Source: Pseudomonadales bacterium
GTDB taxonomy: Bacteria > Pseudomonadota > Gammaproteobacteria > Pseudomonadales > JAHRWD01
NCBI GenBank assembly: GCA_019090315.1
Contig: JAHRWD010000033.1
Location: 1 to 44,344 of the forward strand
Length of the DNA: 44,344 bases
Direction of reading: 5' to 3'
Below, in pieces: positions 9,722-17,913 of the stretch (position 1 is the first letter of the stretch; each line of letters opens with the position of its first letter). Position numbers and translations under genes: made by a program. The notes beneath the pieces were generated by a model. The model had not been told where the DNA came from. It saw only the letters and a list, made by a program, of their open reading frames with translations, and did no database searches.

Positions 9722-10582
9722 CTAAGGCGTAGGTGCTTTTACCGGCTCGAGAATTTCAGACCAGGCAAAATTGCTATCACCAATCACATAAAAGAATGGA
9801 TTTAGCATCGGCTCTTTCTGGTTGTAACGTAGTGGTTTGAGTTCGGTATCGACCAGGATTGCGCCTGACGCTTCAACCACGGCCTGGGCTGCGGCGGTGT
9901 CCCATTCGCAGGTGAGCGCTAAGCGCGGGTAGATATCCGCTTTGCCCGCAGCAACTAAACAAATTTTTAACGAGCTTCCCATGCTGGTCATTTCGACTGG
10001 GCCAATGTGTTGGCGCATTCGGGTCAGGCAGCGTTTGAGCGCATCGGCTCCGTGGCGGCGGCTGCCAACTACTATTAGTGGATTCTCTTCTGAAACTTTG
10101 GCGGGTACTGGGCGCGCACGAATCGCTTGCGGTTCGCCGTCGCCCTCGGTCAGATAAGCTCCGCGTCCTTCGCCATCACCTGCCACACCGGTAAATAGCT
10201 GCTTGAGAACCGGCACATATACCACCCCCAAAACCGGTACGCCGTTGTCGATCAGTGCGATGTTTACGGTGAATTCGTCGTTACGATTGATGAACTCTTT
10301 GGTGCCATCGAGGGGGTCAACCAACCAGTAACGGGTCCACTGGCTGCGAATCGAATAGGGGATTTCATCGGACTCTTCAGAAAGAATCGGGATATCCGGT
10401 GTCAGTGCCAGCAGGCCGGCTTCGATCACTTTATGCGCGCCGAGGTCTGCTTCGGTGAGGGGTGAGTCGTCCGCTTTGTAATCGACATCAATATCCTGCT
10501 CGCGATTGTAAACTTCAAGAATGCAGTCACCCGCGCGTTTGCTAATTTCGACTACCGGTTGGATCAGTTCGGACAATGTCAC
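9722..10582 (-). CDS. cysQ: 3'(2'),5'-bisphosphate nucleotidase CysQ
   Basis: A Mg-dependent, typically Li-sensitive phosphatase of the inositol monophosphatase superfamily. It hydrolyses 3'-phosphoadenosine 5'-phosphate (PAP) to AMP, removing the by-product of PAPS reduction. It has 286 residues. Metal-binding motifs are SEES (68-71), DPLDGTKEF (89-97, with Asp89 and Asp92) and EWDTAAAQA (226-234). The start is GTG 10582 with AGGAG seven bases upstream. It sits divergently from the yrfG-like HAD gene (56 bp apart), a pairing seen in other gammaproteobacteria. Functionally it belongs with cysD and cysN at 37778-40425. Confidence 0.95.
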   Translation of the reverse strand: MTLSELIQPVVEISKRAGDCILEVYNREQDIDVDYKADDSPLTEADLGAHKVIEAGLLALTPDIPILSEESDEIPYSIRSQWTRYWLVDPLDGTKEFINRNDEFTVNIALIDNGVPVLGVVYVPVLKQLFTGVAGDGEGRGAYLTEGDGEPQAIRARPVPAKVSEENPLIVVGSRRHGADALKRCLTRMRQHIGPVEMTSMGSSLKICLVAAGKADIYPRLALTCEWDTAAAQAVVEASGAILVDTELKPLRYNQKEPMLNPFFYVIGDSNFAWSEILEPVKAPTP

Positions 10583-10638
10583 AATGGAACTCCTGAAAAT
10601 GGTTTAAACTGCTATTTTTCAAACGGGTAAGTGTAGCT

Positions 10639-11298
10639 GTGAAGATAGATTGGGACAATATAGATACGGTTTTGCTGGATATGGATGGCACCCTTCTCGA
10701 TCTCTATTTTGATAACCATTTCTGGCTTGAGCATCTGCCGCAACGATACGCAGAACAACATGGCATTACCCGTGATTTGGCCTTTGACAAGATGATTGGG
10801 CTATTCCACGAAACCAAAGGCAGCCTCAACTGGTACTGCCTGGATTATTGGTCTGAGGCATTAGGTGTGGATATTGTTGCACTCAAGCATGAGATCACAC
10901 ATCTGGTTCAGATTCGCCCCTTTGTGGTGGATTTTCTGGAGTTCCTGCAACAACGAAACTGTAAGCGTATATTGGCCACCAACTCCCACCGAAAGGGGCT
11001 TGATCTAAAGCTGGCTATTACTGAAATAGACAAAGAGCTGGATGAAATTTACAGCTCCCATGATTTTGGTTGTCCAAAGGAATCGCAGCAGTTCTGGAAG
11101 GCGTTAACTGAAGTACAACCGTTTGACCCTGCCCGAACGATGTTAATTGATGACAATCAATCGGTTTTGAAAAGTGCGCAAAGCTACGGCATTGCCCATT
11201 TGGTCAGTATTGCTCAGCCGGATAGCCAGAAACCACCACAGCCGGAAGGTGATTTTGTGGCGGTTGAGTGTTTTTCTGATCTGATTTTTAGGTGTTGA
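10639..11298 (+). CDS. yrfG: HAD-superfamily nucleotidase, YrfG-like
   Basis: A 219-residue HAD hydrolase resembling E. coli YrfG, a GMP/IMP 5'-nucleotidase. The four HAD motifs are visible: DMDGTLL at 14-20 (nucleophile Asp14), Ser116 in ATNSHRKG, Lys147 in CPKES, and Asp171-Asp172 in LIDDNQSV. A helical cap lies between motifs I and II. Aromatic residues near the entrance (DNHFWLEHLP, NWYCLDYW) match the YrfG pattern. The start is GTG 10639. It is divergent from cysQ. The substrate is inferred from similarity, not shown. Confidence 0.85.
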   Translation: MKIDWDNIDTVLLDMDGTLLDLYFDNHFWLEHLPQRYAEQHGITRDLAFDKMIGLFHETKGSLNWYCLDYWSEALGVDIVALKHEITHLVQIRPFVVDFLEFLQQRNCKRILATNSHRKGLDLKLAITEIDKELDEIYSSHDFGCPKESQQFWKALTEVQPFDPARTMLIDDNQSVLKSAQSYGIAHLVSIAQPDSQKPPQPEGDFVAVECFSDLIFRC

Positions 11299-11311
11299 TA
11301 AATTCTGAGTG

Positions 11312-11380
11312 CCCTTCGGCTCCGTTCAGGGAGCGGGAGGGAGGAAGACTATACACCGCTCCCTGAGCGGAGCCGAAGGG
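11312..11380. repeat. 69-bp inverted repeat, CTTCGGCTCCG type
   Basis: Two 25-nt arms (11312-11336 and 11356-11380) are inverted with a single mismatch and are separated by 19 bases. The arms begin CCCTTCGGCTCCG and contain CAGGGAGCGG. Sequences of this kind (CTTCGGCTCCGCTCAGGGA) are scattered in many bacterial genomes as hairpin-type repeats. It lies in the convergent gap between the HAD gene and the LLM gene, where such elements can end transcription or protect mRNA ends. Confidence 0.75.
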
Positions 11381-11407
11381 AAGGAAATCCGGAAGAAGAC
11401 CCCTAAA

Positions 11408-11456
11408 GTGAGACCTTTGCACGAGAGATGATTTTGCTTTCGTGCAAAGGTCTCAC
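11408..11456. repeat. MITE-like repeat, hairpin copy B
   Basis: A 49-bp element with perfect 17-bp inverted ends, GTGAGACCTTTGCACGA and its complement, around a 15-base centre that includes ATTTTGC. It matches the terminal repeats of the longer element at 17914-18052. It supplies the stop codon (TCA on the plus strand, 11453-11455) of the LLM oxidoreductase gene, so that gene runs into the repeat. Confidence 0.75.
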
Positions 11457-12490
11457 AGCATCTCTTCTGCTAAAAACCGCATAGTATCAATCGACTGGGT
11501 TCCAATCATCATGGTATCTACGTGACGATTTTTACCCGCTTCTTTCCATGGTTGTAGCTGTTCACGGATACGACCTCGCGGGCCAATCAGCGCAACGTCA
11601 TCCACCAGCTGATCCGGTACTGCGGCTGCGGCCGCTTCTTTTTTACCATCGAGGTACAGATCCTGAATTTCGACTGCGGCATCTTCATAACCCAGTCGTT
11701 TGGCGTAGTCATTGTAGAAGTTTTTAGCCCGAGCGCCCATGCCGCCGATATAAAGCGCCATATGTTGTTTGATGGGCGCTCGGCATGCATCAAGATCATC
11801 GCCTTCTATTACGGTAATGGAGGGAGCAATGTCGTAGTCTGCGAGGGTTTTGCCCGGTACTTTATCGAAGCCTTTTTGAATGTGCGGTTCGAAAATATCG
11901 TAACGTTCTGGATTCATCCAGAGCGGGAATACACCATCCGCAATTTCTGCGCTAGCCTCAATACCAGCATTGGTAATGGATGCGGTGTAGATTTTAATAT
12001 CTGGATTACCGTGCAAAATACTTTTTAACGGCTTGCCCAAACCGACAGACTTTTCGCCTTTATTGGGCAGTTGATAATGGTAGCCATCAAAGGTGACGGG
12101 CTCTTCACGGGCGAATATTTTTCGGATGATAGCGATATATTCTTTGGTGCGTGTCACCGGGCGTTTGTAGCCAACCCCGTGCCAGCCTTCAACCACCTGC
12201 GGGCCGGATGCGCCTAGCCCCATGATAAATCGGCCACCGGAGAGTGCATCCAGGGTCATCGCTGTCATCGCCGCATTGGCGGGAGTCCGCGCCGGGATCT
12301 GCATGATCGATGTGCCGACTTTAATCTTGCTAGTCTGGGCCAAAATCCAGGCTGCGGGGGATACCGCATCGGAGCCATAGGCCTCGGCTGTCCATACGGA
12401 ATCAAAACCAAGGTTTTCCGCCTCTTTAATGCGTGTCATATCCATGCCGATTTCACGACCAGAATAACCTATCGATAAACCTAGTTTCAT
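11453..12490 (-). CDS. LLM-class (luciferase-like) flavin/F420-dependent oxidoreductase
   Basis: A 345-residue TIM-barrel protein of the bacterial luciferase-like family. It resembles the LLM F420-dependent oxidoreductases annotated in actinobacteria and some marine gammaproteobacteria. Typical segments are the N-terminal MKLGLSIGYSGREIGMD, AENLGFDSVWTAEAYGSDA, the SGGRFIMGLGASGPQVVEGW loop and VRTKEY-like TRTKEYIAIIRKIF. Whether it uses F420 or FMN cannot be told from sequence alone. The Shine-Dalgarno AAGGGG precedes the ATG. The C-terminus (LAEEML) ends inside repeat B. The substrate is unknown; the nearby acyl-CoA genes suggest catabolism of hydrophobic compounds (inference). Confidence 0.88.
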   Translation of the reverse strand: MKLGLSIGYSGREIGMDMTRIKEAENLGFDSVWTAEAYGSDAVSPAAWILAQTSKIKVGTSIMQIPARTPANAAMTAMTLDALSGGRFIMGLGASGPQVVEGWHGVGYKRPVTRTKEYIAIIRKIFAREEPVTFDGYHYQLPNKGEKSVGLGKPLKSILHGNPDIKIYTASITNAGIEASAEIADGVFPLWMNPERYDIFEPHIQKGFDKVPGKTLADYDIAPSITVIEGDDLDACRAPIKQHMALYIGGMGARAKNFYNDYAKRLGYEDAAVEIQDLYLDGKKEAAAAAVPDQLVDDVALIGPRGRIREQLQPWKEAGKNRHVDTMMIGTQSIDTMRFLAEEML

Positions 12491-12592
12491 AACTCACCCC
12501 TTCCATCTAATGTTTTTATATTTAGTCAGCTTTTCAGCTTAAGGAAAAGCAACGATTGTCGCAATTGAATAGCCCATTTCTATGCCAATACC

Positions 12593-12874
12593 TTACAGCC
12601 ACTGGGAACCAATCAGCACGAACAGTAGATAGGAAACAAGGCTGGCAGGATAGGCTTTCTCACCAAGATCCGTACCCATCAGGCGTTGTTTCGAAGAATA
12701 CGCCATCGACCCGCCCACCAGACACAGTAATAGAGCTAGTGCAGCAATGGACGCCTTACTGTACGCCGGCGGCGTATCGAAAAAAGGTAAAGCGGCCAAA
12801 CAAAGTAATGCGGGCAGCAAATTTATCCAGCCAAAGTACCCGGTACACCTGTAGATCCACTGTTGTTTATTCAT
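12593..12874 (-). CDS. Small membrane protein, possibly DUF3429-like
   Basis: With the start at ATG 12874 (MNKQQWIYRC) the protein has 93 residues and three hydrophobic helices: YFGWINLLPALLCLAALPF, ASIAALALLLCLVGGSMAY and YPASLVSYLLFVLIGSQWL. The second helix and following loop resemble the DUF3429 family, whose members are usually longer (about 150 residues), so this may be a short version; the link is weak. The frame is open to 12925, which would overlap rluE. The start lies 26 bp after the rluE stop, so the two are probably cotranscribed. Function unknown. Confidence 0.6.
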   Translation of the reverse strand: MNKQQWIYRCTGYFGWINLLPALLCLAALPFFDTPPAYSKASIAALALLLCLVGGSMAYSSKQRLMGTDLGEKAYPASLVSYLLFVLIGSQWL

Positions 12875-12899
12875 GGTTTGCTCTGTCTCGATCAAATCG

Positions 12900-13466
12900 C
12901 TAGTTGTGGTTTTTATGGCTTGCAATGGTAGGCTCTTCTATCCATTTGCCTGGTTGTAGATTTTCTAGTTTCCACGGGCCAATTTGGCAGCGTATCAATC
13001 GCAACGTCGGAAACCCGACCGCTGCGGTCATGCGCCGCACCTGACGATTTTTGCCCTCGGCGATCTGCAATTCAAGCCAGCTGGTAGGAATATTCTGGCG
13101 TTTGCGAATGGGTGGATCCCGCTCCCAAAGCTGCTCTGGTTCTGCAATGGCCCGCGCCTTTGCAGGTTTGGTTTTTCCATCCTTGAGCACTACACCGGCA
13201 CACAGCTGAGCAATCGCATCGGAATCAATCTCACCCTCTACCTGAGCCCAGTAGGTTTTCCACATCTTGTTATTTGGATCAGTAATCCGTTTATTGAGCC
13301 GACCATCGCCGGTCAGCACCATCAAACCTTCGCTATCTCGATCTAACCTGCCAGCTGCATAAATATCTTTCACGCCAATAAAATCAGCGAGAGTTATGCG
13401 GCCTTCCTGATCAGTAAACTGGCTCAGTACATTAAATGGTTTATTAAAAAGGATGGTGGTTGGCAT
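12900..13466 (-). CDS. rluE: 23S rRNA pseudouridine synthase RluE
   Basis: An RsuA/RluB/RluE-type pseudouridine synthase; E. coli RluE modifies U2457 of 23S rRNA. From ATG 13466 (MPTTILFNKP) it has 188 residues. FNKPFNVLSQFTD is typical of RluE, the catalytic Asp42 is in GRLDRDSEGLMVLT, and the later motifs AEGKNRQVRRM and LRLIRCQIGPW are present. No S4 domain is seen, as expected for RluE. The frame is open upstream to TTG 13556, which would add 30 low-complexity residues (KPHKKPANALSSLA); E. coli RluE also has an N-terminal tail, so the start is uncertain. Confidence 0.92.
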   Translation of the reverse strand: MPTTILFNKPFNVLSQFTDQEGRITLADFIGVKDIYAAGRLDRDSEGLMVLTGDGRLNKRITDPNNKMWKTYWAQVEGEIDSDAIAQLCAGVVLKDGKTKPAKARAIAEPEQLWERDPPIRKRQNIPTSWLELQIAEGKNRQVRRMTAAVGFPTLRLIRCQIGPWKLENLQPGKWIEEPTIASHKNHN

Positions 13467-13648
13467 GGGTGATGTCGCTAGGGCCAGTGAACTAAGGGCG
13501 TTCGCAGGCTTTTTATGGGGCTTTGGGAAATAGCTTCTATACTCTTCTTTACTCAACGACCAGTTTATAACACCTGATTACATAAAATAAACTGACCGAT
13601 GGCTTTCAACCAATAAACCTGCAACCAGGCTGTGTGAGGTGGCCGACT

Positions 13649-14266
13649 ATGGCGGACCCTAGAGATAGAGACGACGATGAAGGATCAAGCGGCAATGAGC
13701 CGTTATCGGATAGCCAACGTATCCAGAATCTGGAGAAATCGCTGTCGACACAGAAGCTGATTAGCGGCGGGGTTGGCCTGATCGTACTGATTATGCTGAC
13801 CTTTTTTTCTGTCGGTTACTTTGCGTTAAATAATCGTGTCACCAGTAATAGTGAAAATGCAGGTGGGCCACAGGATGACAATATCAATGCCATTCTCGAA
13901 GAAAAATTTGAAACCTATACCAAAACACTGCCATCCGCCGATGACCTTAGCAACAAATATGGCGACCAAATTAGCGCGCTTAACATACAACTCGATGAAC
14001 TCGACGTATTCACCAAAAAGAGCTCGGTTGCAGAGCTGAGGCAGCTGATGCTCGATCGCGAAAAAAGCAATCAGGTTTTTTTGTTTGCGCTCAGTAACGG
14101 CATGTTAAGCCTGTCCAAAATGGTTCGTGGTTCTCGCACCTGGTTTCAGCAGTATGATTCTGAATTAACCGCTGCGATAAAAGCCAGCAAGGCACGTGAA
14201 AAGAGCCTGAAACAGTTGATTGCTCTGGAGAAAACCCGGCTAAAAATGGTTGAGCAAAATCGCTAG
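13649..14266 (+). CDS. Hypothetical membrane-anchored coiled-coil protein
   Basis: A 205-residue protein from ATG 13649, chosen because GAGGTGG lies just upstream; a GTG at 13634 would add five residues. A hydrophilic Asp/Glu/Ser-rich head (about 1-40) is followed by one transmembrane helix (GVGLIVLIMLTFFSVGYFAL, about 43-62). A long, probably helical and coiled-coil C-terminal region extends to the end (ALNIQLDELDVFTKKSSVAEL, IKASKAREKSLKQLIALEK). I do not recognise the family. It converges with the channel gene at 14293. An inner-membrane protein with a long helical domain is all the sequence supports. Confidence 0.7.
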   Translation: MADPRDRDDDEGSSGNEPLSDSQRIQNLEKSLSTQKLISGGVGLIVLIMLTFFSVGYFALNNRVTSNSENAGGPQDDNINAILEEKFETYTKTLPSADDLSNKYGDQISALNIQLDELDVFTKKSSVAELRQLMLDREKSNQVFLFALSNGMLSLSKMVRGSRTWFQQYDSELTAAIKASKAREKSLKQLIALEKTRLKMVEQNR

Positions 14267-14292
14267 AGCCTGTTAGCGCCTATTCACTCCTT

Positions 14293-15120
14293 TCAGTTTT
14301 CAGGTTTTTGCGAATCTACTGGTTCAACACCCTGGTGTTGGCACAACTGTTGTAGACGTGCTTCTATCTGCTCGATACGTTCCAGCATCAGGCTTAACTG
14401 CTGAATAGTGACATCTTCTTTCTCTTCTATTATCTCCTCCTCTTTGGAGATAAAAAATGCTGCAAATCCTGCTGTTAATAGAGAAAACAGACAAACCCCC
14501 ATCAATATCAGCACGGCACCAAACATTCGGCCGATATTACTGGTCGGTACAATATCGCCATAGCCGACGGTTGTTACGGTAACCCAGGCCCACCAGATAC
14601 CATCCAATGGAGTTTCTATCGCGGGATCAATGCCGGCTATCAAAATCCCCGACATCAATACAAATACCAGCCCAATTACCAGTACCTGACCAATCTGATT
14701 TCGAGACAGCACCCCAAGAACGGTGTTGGATACGTTAAATAGTAGGCTGACAATCAGCAATAATCGCAAAGTTCGCAATATGCCAGCGTAACCAGAAAAC
14801 CCCCAGAGAATGGGGATGCCGCCAGCAATAATCAGCAGGTTCATCCAGTTAGATTTCAAATAGGATTTTTTGTCTGCGCACAGGCTGGTCAACAGCACCG
14901 TTTCAAAAACAAAGAACAGCCACACAGCCAGGTTGGAAATAAGCTCAAACAGTGGTGAAAACTGTCTTCCAGTTGCGCTTAAATACCAGTGCAGCAGAAT
15001 CCAGACCGCCAACAACAGCATTGGGCCTTCAAGCCGTCTACCCCATTTACGAGCGATACTACGCTCCTGATCATCAACCCCAGCAAGGCCGATCATTTGG
15101 TTAAGCCGGGTTCGCGCCAT
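14293..15120 (-). CDS. Voltage-gated-type potassium channel with C-terminal coiled coil
   Basis: A 275-residue inner-membrane channel. Hydrophobic segments correspond to S1-S4 (about residues 33-48, 60-82, 95-112 and 113-130), S5 (145-163) and S6 (197-225). The pore loop has the K+ selectivity filter TTVGYGD (183-189) followed by IVPTS. The S4-like segment has few Arg (GILRTLRLLLIV), so voltage sensing may be weak. The C-terminal tail (EEKEDVTIQQLSLMLERIEQ and on) is a predicted coiled coil that probably tetramerises; no RCK/TrkA-N domain is present. I chose ATG 15120 because GGAG lies nine bases upstream; ATG 15135 is the alternative. Confidence 0.88.
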   Translation of the reverse strand: MARTRLNQMIGLAGVDDQERSIARKWGRRLEGPMLLLAVWILLHWYLSATGRQFSPLFELISNLAVWLFFVFETVLLTSLCADKKSYLKSNWMNLLIIAGGIPILWGFSGYAGILRTLRLLLIVSLLFNVSNTVLGVLSRNQIGQVLVIGLVFVLMSGILIAGIDPAIETPLDGIWWAWVTVTTVGYGDIVPTSNIGRMFGAVLILMGVCLFSLLTAGFAAFFISKEEEIIEEKEDVTIQQLSLMLERIEQIEARLQQLCQHQGVEPVDSQKPEN

Positions 15121-15230
15121 ATTTGTGGACTCCAATGACTCGCAAAAGGTAAGCCAGGCAGCAACATTTTCTACTGATATCGATCCAGCCTGCTATCACA
15201 TATGCAATAGATTTTTGCCATAATAACAGT

Positions 15231-15467
15231 TTGCTGCGGACATTCACGCACTGGGAAATCAGGGGCACTCTGGCCATCACTCGAAAAAAATGGATCGTTA
15301 TCTTATTGAGCGGGGCAGCTCTAATGGTGGCATGCAGTGCCGTGTATTTGGGAAAAAATAGCGACTTCCTAGAAATAGATGACTGCCTCGACGGGGCAGG
15401 GAAATACAACTACCAGTTAGGTCAATGTGAAGGATCTGAAAAGATCAAAGAACAATCCCGAAAATAA
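15231..15467 (+). CDS. Small predicted lipoprotein with CLDxxGxxN motif
   Basis: A frame of 78 residues from TTG 15231; the true start may be a later weak codon, since no ATG precedes the signal sequence. The core is a lipoprotein signal (RKKWIVILLSGAALMVACS) with a lipobox LMVAC. The mature part is short and contains DDCLDGAGKYNYQLGQCEG, a pattern found in many short proteobacterial proteins of unknown function. A terminator follows directly, supporting a real transcript. The start codon is the main doubt. Confidence 0.5.
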   Translation: MLRTFTHWEIRGTLAITRKKWIVILLSGAALMVACSAVYLGKNSDFLEIDDCLDGAGKYNYQLGQCEGSEKIKEQSRK

Positions 15468-15496
15468 AAAAGAGCCGTTAAACGGCCCTTTTTTAT
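15465..15496. terminator. Bidirectional intrinsic terminator
   Basis: The stem GCCGT/ACGGC (loop TAA) is extended by a G-C pair, with a run of A on the left (15466-15471) and of T on the right (15489-15494). It lies between the small lipoprotein gene (+) and the acyl-CoA dehydrogenase operon (-), which converge here. Confidence 0.85.
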
Positions 15497-15516
15497 TACT
15501 ACCAAACAGCTAGTTA

Positions 15517-16740
15517 TTACATCATTGCCCAGCCTTTATTATCCAGGGTAACACGCGGCTCCCGGGGCATTCCGAGACCACGCTCACTGATCACGTTTTT
15601 CTGGATCTGCGCAGTACCGCCGCCGATAATTCCGGCGAAGGAACCAAGATACATCTTCTGCCAGTCCAGTTCACTCTGATAGGCATCACCGTTATAGAGC
15701 GTACCCAGCTCGCCCATTACATCGATCCCGAGAGAATAGACTTCATGGTTAAGATAGGCGGATGAATATTTGACGATTAGCCCGCCATGATCCGGTGCTT
15801 TGCCATTTAGATCGTCACTGAGCAACCGTAACGAGTGCAGCTTGAGGCCAAGCAAGCGCCCCTGTAACCGCATTAAACGATCCCGATAAACCGGCATATC
15901 AACAGCGCGAATACCGTCGCAGGTTTCGGCCTTCATCAATTTCATCAGCGCATTAAGATTGGCCTCGGTCTGGGCCGGATTTCCGATCATACCGCGCTCA
16001 TGCTTAAGGGTGGCGTTGGCCACCATCCAGCCCTTACCACGCTGATCTACAATCTGGTCAACGCCAATTTTCACGTCGGTTAGAAACATTTCGTTGAACA
16101 TCGCATCACCGGTGATGGTCACCAATGGCCGTACTTCAATGCCCGGTGTGGTCATCGGCATCAACAAATAACTGATTCCGTGATGTTTCGGCGCATCGGG
16201 TTCAGTGCGAACCAATATAAAACACATATCGGAGAAGTGAGCCGAGCTGGTCCAGATCTTCTGACCATTGATAACAAACTGATCACCCTCAACCACGGCT
16301 TTGGTTTTCAGACTTGCGAGATCACTACCCGCACCGGGTTCGGAATAACCCTGACACCAGACCACTTCACCGCGAATGGTGGGGCCAACCCACTTCTGTT
16401 TCTGCTCTTCGGTGCCCAGCTCCAGCAGCGTCGGTACCAGCATTGAGATGCCCTGGCCGGTCAGGCCGGTGGAAACATCTGCTGCGATAAATTCTTCCTG
16501 AATAATCAAACCTTTGATCAGATCTGCTTCGCCGCCGTATCCACCATACTCTTTGGGGATGGTGCGGGCGGTATAGCCATTCTCAATCAGTATTTTCTGC
16601 CAGCGCTTCACCTCTGGTGTCGGTGCTGCTGATGTGCCATTTACCGCCTTCATGGTTGGCGCGGTTGCTTTGTGTTCCTTTAGAAATGCCTGTACCTGTT
16701 TACGAAAGCCTTCGTGCTCTTCGCTGAATTTTAAATCCAT
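15517..16740 (-). CDS. Acyl-CoA dehydrogenase, probable catalytic subunit
   Basis: A 407-residue FAD-dependent acyl-CoA dehydrogenase. Segments in order: the N-terminal helical domain (KFSEEHEGFRKQVQAFL), YGGYGG, the FAD/substrate signature GYSEPGAGSDLASLKTKA, GQKIWTSSAHFSD, and the C-terminal GGGTAQIQKNVISERGLGMPR. The place of the MCAD-type catalytic Glu (YEGT) reads IGGGT, but Glu248 in LKHERG occupies the isovaleryl-CoA-dehydrogenase/FadE26-like position, so this subunit is probably active. It lies 57 bp downstream of a second dehydrogenase gene. Such tandem pairs can form alpha2-beta2 enzymes in steroid or branched acyl-CoA degradation (known for mycobacterial ChsE4-ChsE5). Shine-Dalgarno AGAGG. 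Confidence 0.93.
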   Translation of the reverse strand: MDLKFSEEHEGFRKQVQAFLKEHKATAPTMKAVNGTSAAPTPEVKRWQKILIENGYTARTIPKEYGGYGGEADLIKGLIIQEEFIAADVSTGLTGQGISMLVPTLLELGTEEQKQKWVGPTIRGEVVWCQGYSEPGAGSDLASLKTKAVVEGDQFVINGQKIWTSSAHFSDMCFILVRTEPDAPKHHGISYLLMPMTTPGIEVRPLVTITGDAMFNEMFLTDVKIGVDQIVDQRGKGWMVANATLKHERGMIGNPAQTEANLNALMKLMKAETCDGIRAVDMPVYRDRLMRLQGRLLGLKLHSLRLLSDDLNGKAPDHGGLIVKYSSAYLNHEVYSLGIDVMGELGTLYNGDAYQSELDWQKMYLGSFAGIIGGGTAQIQKNVISERGLGMPREPRVTLDNKGWAMM

Positions 16741-16797
16741 GATCTATTCCTCTTTCGGGGCCCGTATCTTCGATCGACAGAGCCACTGTTATTATTT

Positions 16798-17889
16798 TTA
16801 TGCGACAAGACCTTGCAAACGCGCCGCTGCTTCCCGGGTTGCCTCTGGGCCGCCCAACAACTGTCGATTCAGCTCAATCCGTTTTAGCCAGTAGTGCAAT
16901 CCCATCAGATCGGTAAAGCCCATGCCACCGTGGATTTCAGTCGCGCTGCGAGCCACCATTTTCCCAACTTCCTGGGTGTTGGCTTTGGCGTGGCAAGCCA
17001 TCAAACTGGCCTCTTCAGGCAGTTCGTCATAGGCGTATGCGGCATACCAGATCAGCGAACGACAGGGTTCGAGATCTGAAATCATCTCCGCACACAGATG
17101 TTTGATTGACTGAAACGAGCCGATTGGACGTTCAAACTGATTCCGTTCAAGGGCGTAATCCCGCGCTCTATACAACAGTATTTCAGCAGCGCCGAAGGAT
17201 TCTGCAGCCAGACCAATACGACCGGCATCAATCATTTTGGAGATAGTCTGCGCCGCGGAACCGGCTGCGCCGATTAGCTCACAATCAGCCTGATCCAGCA
17301 GTACCTCTGCCATACCGCGGGTTTTATCGCTAACGTTCAAACGATTTCGTGTAAGGCCCATGGCGTTGGCATCGACCATTACCAATGTATCGGAACCTAC
17401 CGCTAGGATCAGTTGATCTGCTTTTAAGCCATCGATCACAAAAAGTGCTTTGCCGCTGAGTTTGCTACCGACCAACTTCAAACCGGCATCTCGGCGGACC
17501 CCGGTAGCTTCGGTCAAACCAACGCCAAACATCACATCACCAGCACTGATTTTATTAAGCCAGTCCTGCTGTTGAGCATCACTGCCGCTGCCTAATAGCG
17601 CAATCGGCGCAAGTACTGCGGTGCTGATATAGGGAACTGGAGCAACGGTTCGGCCTATCGCTTCCATAATCACGGTGGCATCAAACATGCCGAGGGCGCT
17701 ACCGCCAAACTGTTCCGGAATAATCACCCCGGTTGCGCCTAATTCAATCAATCCCTGCCAGATTTCGGCTTGCAGGCCGTTGCCATCCGCGGCAAATTCG
17801 CGAATGCTGTCGAGGGGAGTTTGCTCTTCAAGGAAGCCACGAATAGCATCCTGAAGTAGCCCCTGCTCGTCGGATAGTCCGAAGTTCAT
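16798..17889 (-). CDS. Acyl-CoA dehydrogenase-like, probable non-catalytic partner
   Basis: A 363-residue acyl-CoA dehydrogenase-fold protein. The start is ATG 17889 (MNFGLSDEQG) behind AGGAG; an upstream extension would read into repeat C. Segments include the N-terminal helices, GVIIPEQFGGSALGMFD, VGLTEATG in place of the usual SEPxAGSD signature, and the C-terminal ATEIHGGMGFTDLMGLH. At the helix position where the partner has Glu248 the sequence reads DAGRIGLAAES, without a Glu, and no YEGT motif exists. It is therefore probably the structural or FAD-sharing beta subunit of a heteromeric enzyme with 15517-16740 (inference). First gene of the two-gene operon. Confidence 0.9.
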   Translation of the reverse strand: MNFGLSDEQGLLQDAIRGFLEEQTPLDSIREFAADGNGLQAEIWQGLIELGATGVIIPEQFGGSALGMFDATVIMEAIGRTVAPVPYISTAVLAPIALLGSGSDAQQQDWLNKISAGDVMFGVGLTEATGVRRDAGLKLVGSKLSGKALFVIDGLKADQLILAVGSDTLVMVDANAMGLTRNRLNVSDKTRGMAEVLLDQADCELIGAAGSAAQTISKMIDAGRIGLAAESFGAAEILLYRARDYALERNQFERPIGSFQSIKHLCAEMISDLEPCRSLIWYAAYAYDELPEEASLMACHAKANTQEVGKMVARSATEIHGGMGFTDLMGLHYWLKRIELNRQLLGGPEATREAAARLQGLVA

Positions 17890-17913
17890 AGTAGTTCTCC
17901 TACTTGTTTGTAT

